Shown here: piece after piece, positions 7,345 to 8,781 of the stretch | Position numbering within the stretch: position 1 is the stretch's first letter | How the letters are laid out: each line of letters begins with the position of its first letter | NCBI GenBank assembly: GCA_002430925.1 | Contig: DJDD01000003.1 | Coordinates: 1-8,781, forward strand | Source: Flavobacteriales bacterium UBA5933 | Lineage (GTDB): Bacteria; Bacteroidota; Bacteroidia; Flavobacteriales; Weeksellaceae | Length of the DNA: 8,781 nt | Direction of reading: 5' to 3' | Translations under genes and position numbers: made by a program | The notes under the pieces: model-generated | The model's database searches: none | The model's input: only the letters and a program-made list of their open reading frames with translations | Told to the model about the DNA's origin: nothing

Positions 7345-8316
7345 CTAACCTTGACGATCAATTAAAACTTCACTTAGTTCTCTTAAATAAACCTTTTTCT
7401 CTTCAGGAATATCAATAGCGTTCAAATATTCATTTGCTTTACTTGTATATTCTCTAATTAAAGTTGAAAGTTTACGATTAACATTAAGAGCTCTAAATAA
7501 TTTCTCTACAGCATAAACTTTATCAACATTATCCGTATTAGAACTATACCAATATAACAATTCTTCTTTTTGTTTATCATCTGCAGCTTCTAATGCAGAG
7601 ATATAAAGTATTGTTTTTTTATTCTCATAAATATCACCAGCGTGTTTTTTGCCTAAATGTTCTAAACTTCCAAAAACATCAAGATAATCATCTTTTAATT
7701 GATAAGCTATACCTAAATTTAGTCCAAACTGATATAATTTTTCTGCATCTTCATCAGATGAATCAGCTATAATAGCTCCTAGTTTTAATGCAGCTCCTAA
7801 AAGAACACTAGTTTTTAAAGAAATCATTTTTATATAATCTTCATAACTAACATTCAGTTTAGTTTCATAATTAACATCTAGTTGCTGACCTTCACAAACT
7901 TCTAAAGCTGTTTGAGAAAATAAGGTTGTAGCTCGTTTAAATAATTCTGGTTCTAAATCTTCTAAAAACTGATAAGCTTTAACCAACATAGCATCTCCAG
8001 AAAGTATAGCTGTATTCACACCATACTTTTCATGAACAGTAGTTTTATTTCTACGTAAAGAAGCATTATCCATAATATCATCATGAATTAATGAAAAATT
8101 ATGAAAAAATTCTATCGCTAAAGATGGTTTTAAAGCATGTTCTACATTTCCATCAAACAAATCTGTACCAAGTAATGTAAGTATTGGACGTATTCTCTTC
8201 CCTCCTATATTAAGAATATAATCCATCGGTTCATATAATTCTTCAGGCGTTTTAGAAAAAGGATTACGTTCTATGGTTTCAGTAACTAATTCGTGAAATT
8301 TATCAAATGAGTACAT
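7345..8316 (-). CDS. Short-chain-type polyprenyl (farnesyl/geranylgeranyl) diphosphate synthase, IdsA-like
   Basis: A second trans-prenyl diphosphate synthase, 323 residues from the ATG at 8316. It carries GGKRIRP (38-44), the first Asp-rich motif DDIMD (79-83) with RRNK following (88-91, Asn where RRG is usual), SGDAML (106-111), CEGQQLDV (141-148), and the second motif DDYLD (209-213). The fifth residue before DDIMD is Phe74 (FHNFSLIHDD), and the motif has no two-residue insertion. This combination is that of type I, archaeal-style geranylgeranyl diphosphate synthases, so the product is probably C15-C20, feeding carotenoid or quinone synthesis (inference). The frame is open to a TTG at 8349, which would add 11 residues. 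I reject it because that codon lies inside the TATATTTG promoter element. It is first in a unit with the GSCFA and TatD-family genes. Confidence 0.95.
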   Translation of the reverse strand: MYSFDKFHELVTETIERNPFSKTPEELYEPMDYILNIGGKRIRPILTLLGTDLFDGNVEHALKPSLAIEFFHNFSLIHDDIMDNASLRRNKTTVHEKYGVNTAILSGDAMLVKAYQFLEDLEPELFKRATTLFSQTALEVCEGQQLDVNYETKLNVSYEDYIKMISLKTSVLLGAALKLGAIIADSSDEDAEKLYQFGLNLGIAYQLKDDYLDVFGSLEHLGKKHAGDIYENKKTILYISALEAADDKQKEELLYWYSSNTDNVDKVYAVEKLFRALNVNRKLSTLIREYTSKANEYLNAIDIPEEKKVYLRELSEVLIDRQG

Positions 8317-8549
8317 AGTTTGATTTTTGTATAAATTATGTTTTGGCAAATATAACTAACTATGTCTTATTTTAAATTGTTTTTTCTAATTTTCATTTGA
8401 ATTTGATAAAAGATAAACTATATAATAATACCGATAATAAATTTTTGATAGAAAAAAAATATTAAATTTAAAATGATAATTTCACAAATAAATACGATTT
8501 TTAGTAAAATTATATATAATACACTTAACGCTAAATTCCTTAATAATTT
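8317..8549. other. Very AT-rich divergent intergenic region
   Basis: This 233-base gap separates the minus-strand polyprenyl synthase from the plus-strand AI-2E-family gene. It holds the minus-strand -7 element at 8347-8354. For the plus-strand gene I see no clean TTG-N17-23-TAnnTTTG match; the closest -7-like string is AATTTTTG at 8440-8447, with one mismatch and no properly spaced TTG. Bases 8421-8520 contain only 11 G or C, and a 12-base palindrome ATTATATATAAT lies at 8509-8520. I see no open reading frame or RNA gene in it. Confidence 0.6.
8347..8354 (-). promoter_or_regulatory. Promoter -7 element of the polyprenyl synthase-GSCFA-TatD unit
   Basis: The minus strand reads TATATTTG at 8354-8347, the third identical copy in the window, 30 bases before the ATG at 8316. 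With the pyrH copy it shares the longer string TTATATTTGC. No TTG occurs 17-23 bases upstream, so only the -7 side is supported. It makes the upstream TTG at 8349 an unlikely translation start, because that codon would lie before the transcript begins. Confidence 0.6.
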
Positions 8550-8781
8550 ATGAAACCATATAAAAATTATATATCCAATCAAGTTTTATTACAAATTTCA
8601 TTCATTGCAATCATCCTATTAGTCTTTGGTCTAATAGCAATGAATTTATTATCATTTTTCCCTGGGTTCTTAGGAGCTTTATGTCTTTATACACTTTTAT
8701 TAAATCCATTAAAATGGTTAACAACAAATAAAAAATGGAATAAACTTGTTAGTGTAATTGTTTTAATGTTTTCTAGTGCTA
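8550..8781 (+). CDS. AI-2E family transporter, N-terminal fragment (runs off the window)
   Basis: The first 77 codons of a plus-strand gene cut by the window edge. The ATG at 8550 is preceded in frame by a TAA two codons upstream (8544-8546), which supports this start. The fragment is strongly hydrophobic, with a first membrane segment at about residues 12-34, a second at about 36-53 (FFPGFLGALCLYTLLLNP, with a Pro-Gly turn), a basic, Trp-containing cytoplasmic loop (KWLTTNKKWNK, 57-67), and a third segment beginning near 68. Two close membrane helices, the PGFLGAL..Y.LL motif and the lysine-rich loop match the N-terminus of Bacteroidota AI-2E/PerM-family proteins. These are inner-membrane proteins with roles proposed in AI-2 export or ion antiport; the substrate here is unknown. 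It is transcribed away from the polyprenyl synthase unit. The family call rests on the N-terminus only. Confidence 0.72.
   Translation, partial: MKPYKNYISNQVLLQISFIAIILLVFGLIAMNLLSFFPGFLGALCLYTLLLNPLKWLTTNKKWNKLVSVIVLMFSSA

Noticed and set aside
8317..8349. TTG start at 8349 for the short-chain prenyl synthase
   Set aside because: The codon lies inside the TATATTTG promoter element, and the ATG at 8316 gives the N-terminus expected for the family.
5577..8397. Shared 14-base string ATGAAAATTAGAAA (minus strand) upstream of both pyrH and the short-chain prenyl synthase
   Set aside because: In the pyrH copy it is the end of the TatD-family coding sequence, and low complexity makes chance likely; its distance to the -7 element also differs between the two.
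8440..8447. AATTTTTG as a plus-strand -7 element for the AI-2E-family gene
   Set aside because: It has one mismatch to TAnnTTTG, and the nearest upstream TTG (8403-8405) is 34 bases away, outside the accepted spacing.

Overview
The window is 8.8 kb of AT-rich chromosomal DNA that reads like a Flavobacteriia (Bacteroidota) genome, possibly Weeksellaceae- or Flavobacteriaceae-like. The support is the protein sequences (flavobacterial-looking QueA, RlmN, Frr and GSCFA-domain proteins), the lack of Shine-Dalgarno sequences before the starts, and three copies of the Bacteroidota -7 promoter element TATATTTG upstream of genes. I could not search a database, so the taxonomic call is from memory of the families.

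Layout. Nine complete genes lie on the minus strand and fill 42 to 8316. One truncated gene starts on the plus strand at 8550. In minus-strand transcription order, unit A is a short-chain-type polyprenyl diphosphate synthase (8316-7345), a GSCFA-domain protein (7338-6352) and a TatD-family hydrolase (6358-5582), packed with gaps or overlaps of under 10 bases. Unit B is pyrH (5540-4830) and frr (4822-4268). It has its own -7 element and ends at a perfect 16-bp hairpin terminator (4214-4249). No convincing terminator separates A from B, so B may also receive read-through from A. Unit C is queA (4107-3052), rlmN (3044-1995), a secreted beta-propeller-like protein of unknown function (1985-1032) and a long-chain-type polyprenyl diphosphate synthase (1019-42). 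It starts at the best promoter in the window (4125-4156) and ends at a hairpin (29-55) whose loop contains the last stop codon. A very AT-rich divergent gap (8317-8549) separates unit A from the start of an AI-2E-family membrane transporter.

How the genes fit together. Most are housekeeping genes: UMP kinase for pyrimidine nucleotides, ribosome recycling factor, tRNA queuosine synthesis (QueA), methylation of 23S rRNA and tRNA (RlmN), and two prenyl diphosphate synthases whose chain-length residues differ. The synthases plausibly supply short (C15/C20) and long (quinone side chain) isoprenoids. I see no mobile element, CRISPR array, tRNA, rRNA or defence system, and nothing that looks like a new multi-gene system. 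The less ordinary points are the secreted propeller-like protein inside a translation-related operon, the GSCFA protein of unknown function coupled to TatD, the reuse of one promoter element that corrects two gene starts, two TTG starts in one operon, and a terminator overlapping the end of a coding sequence.
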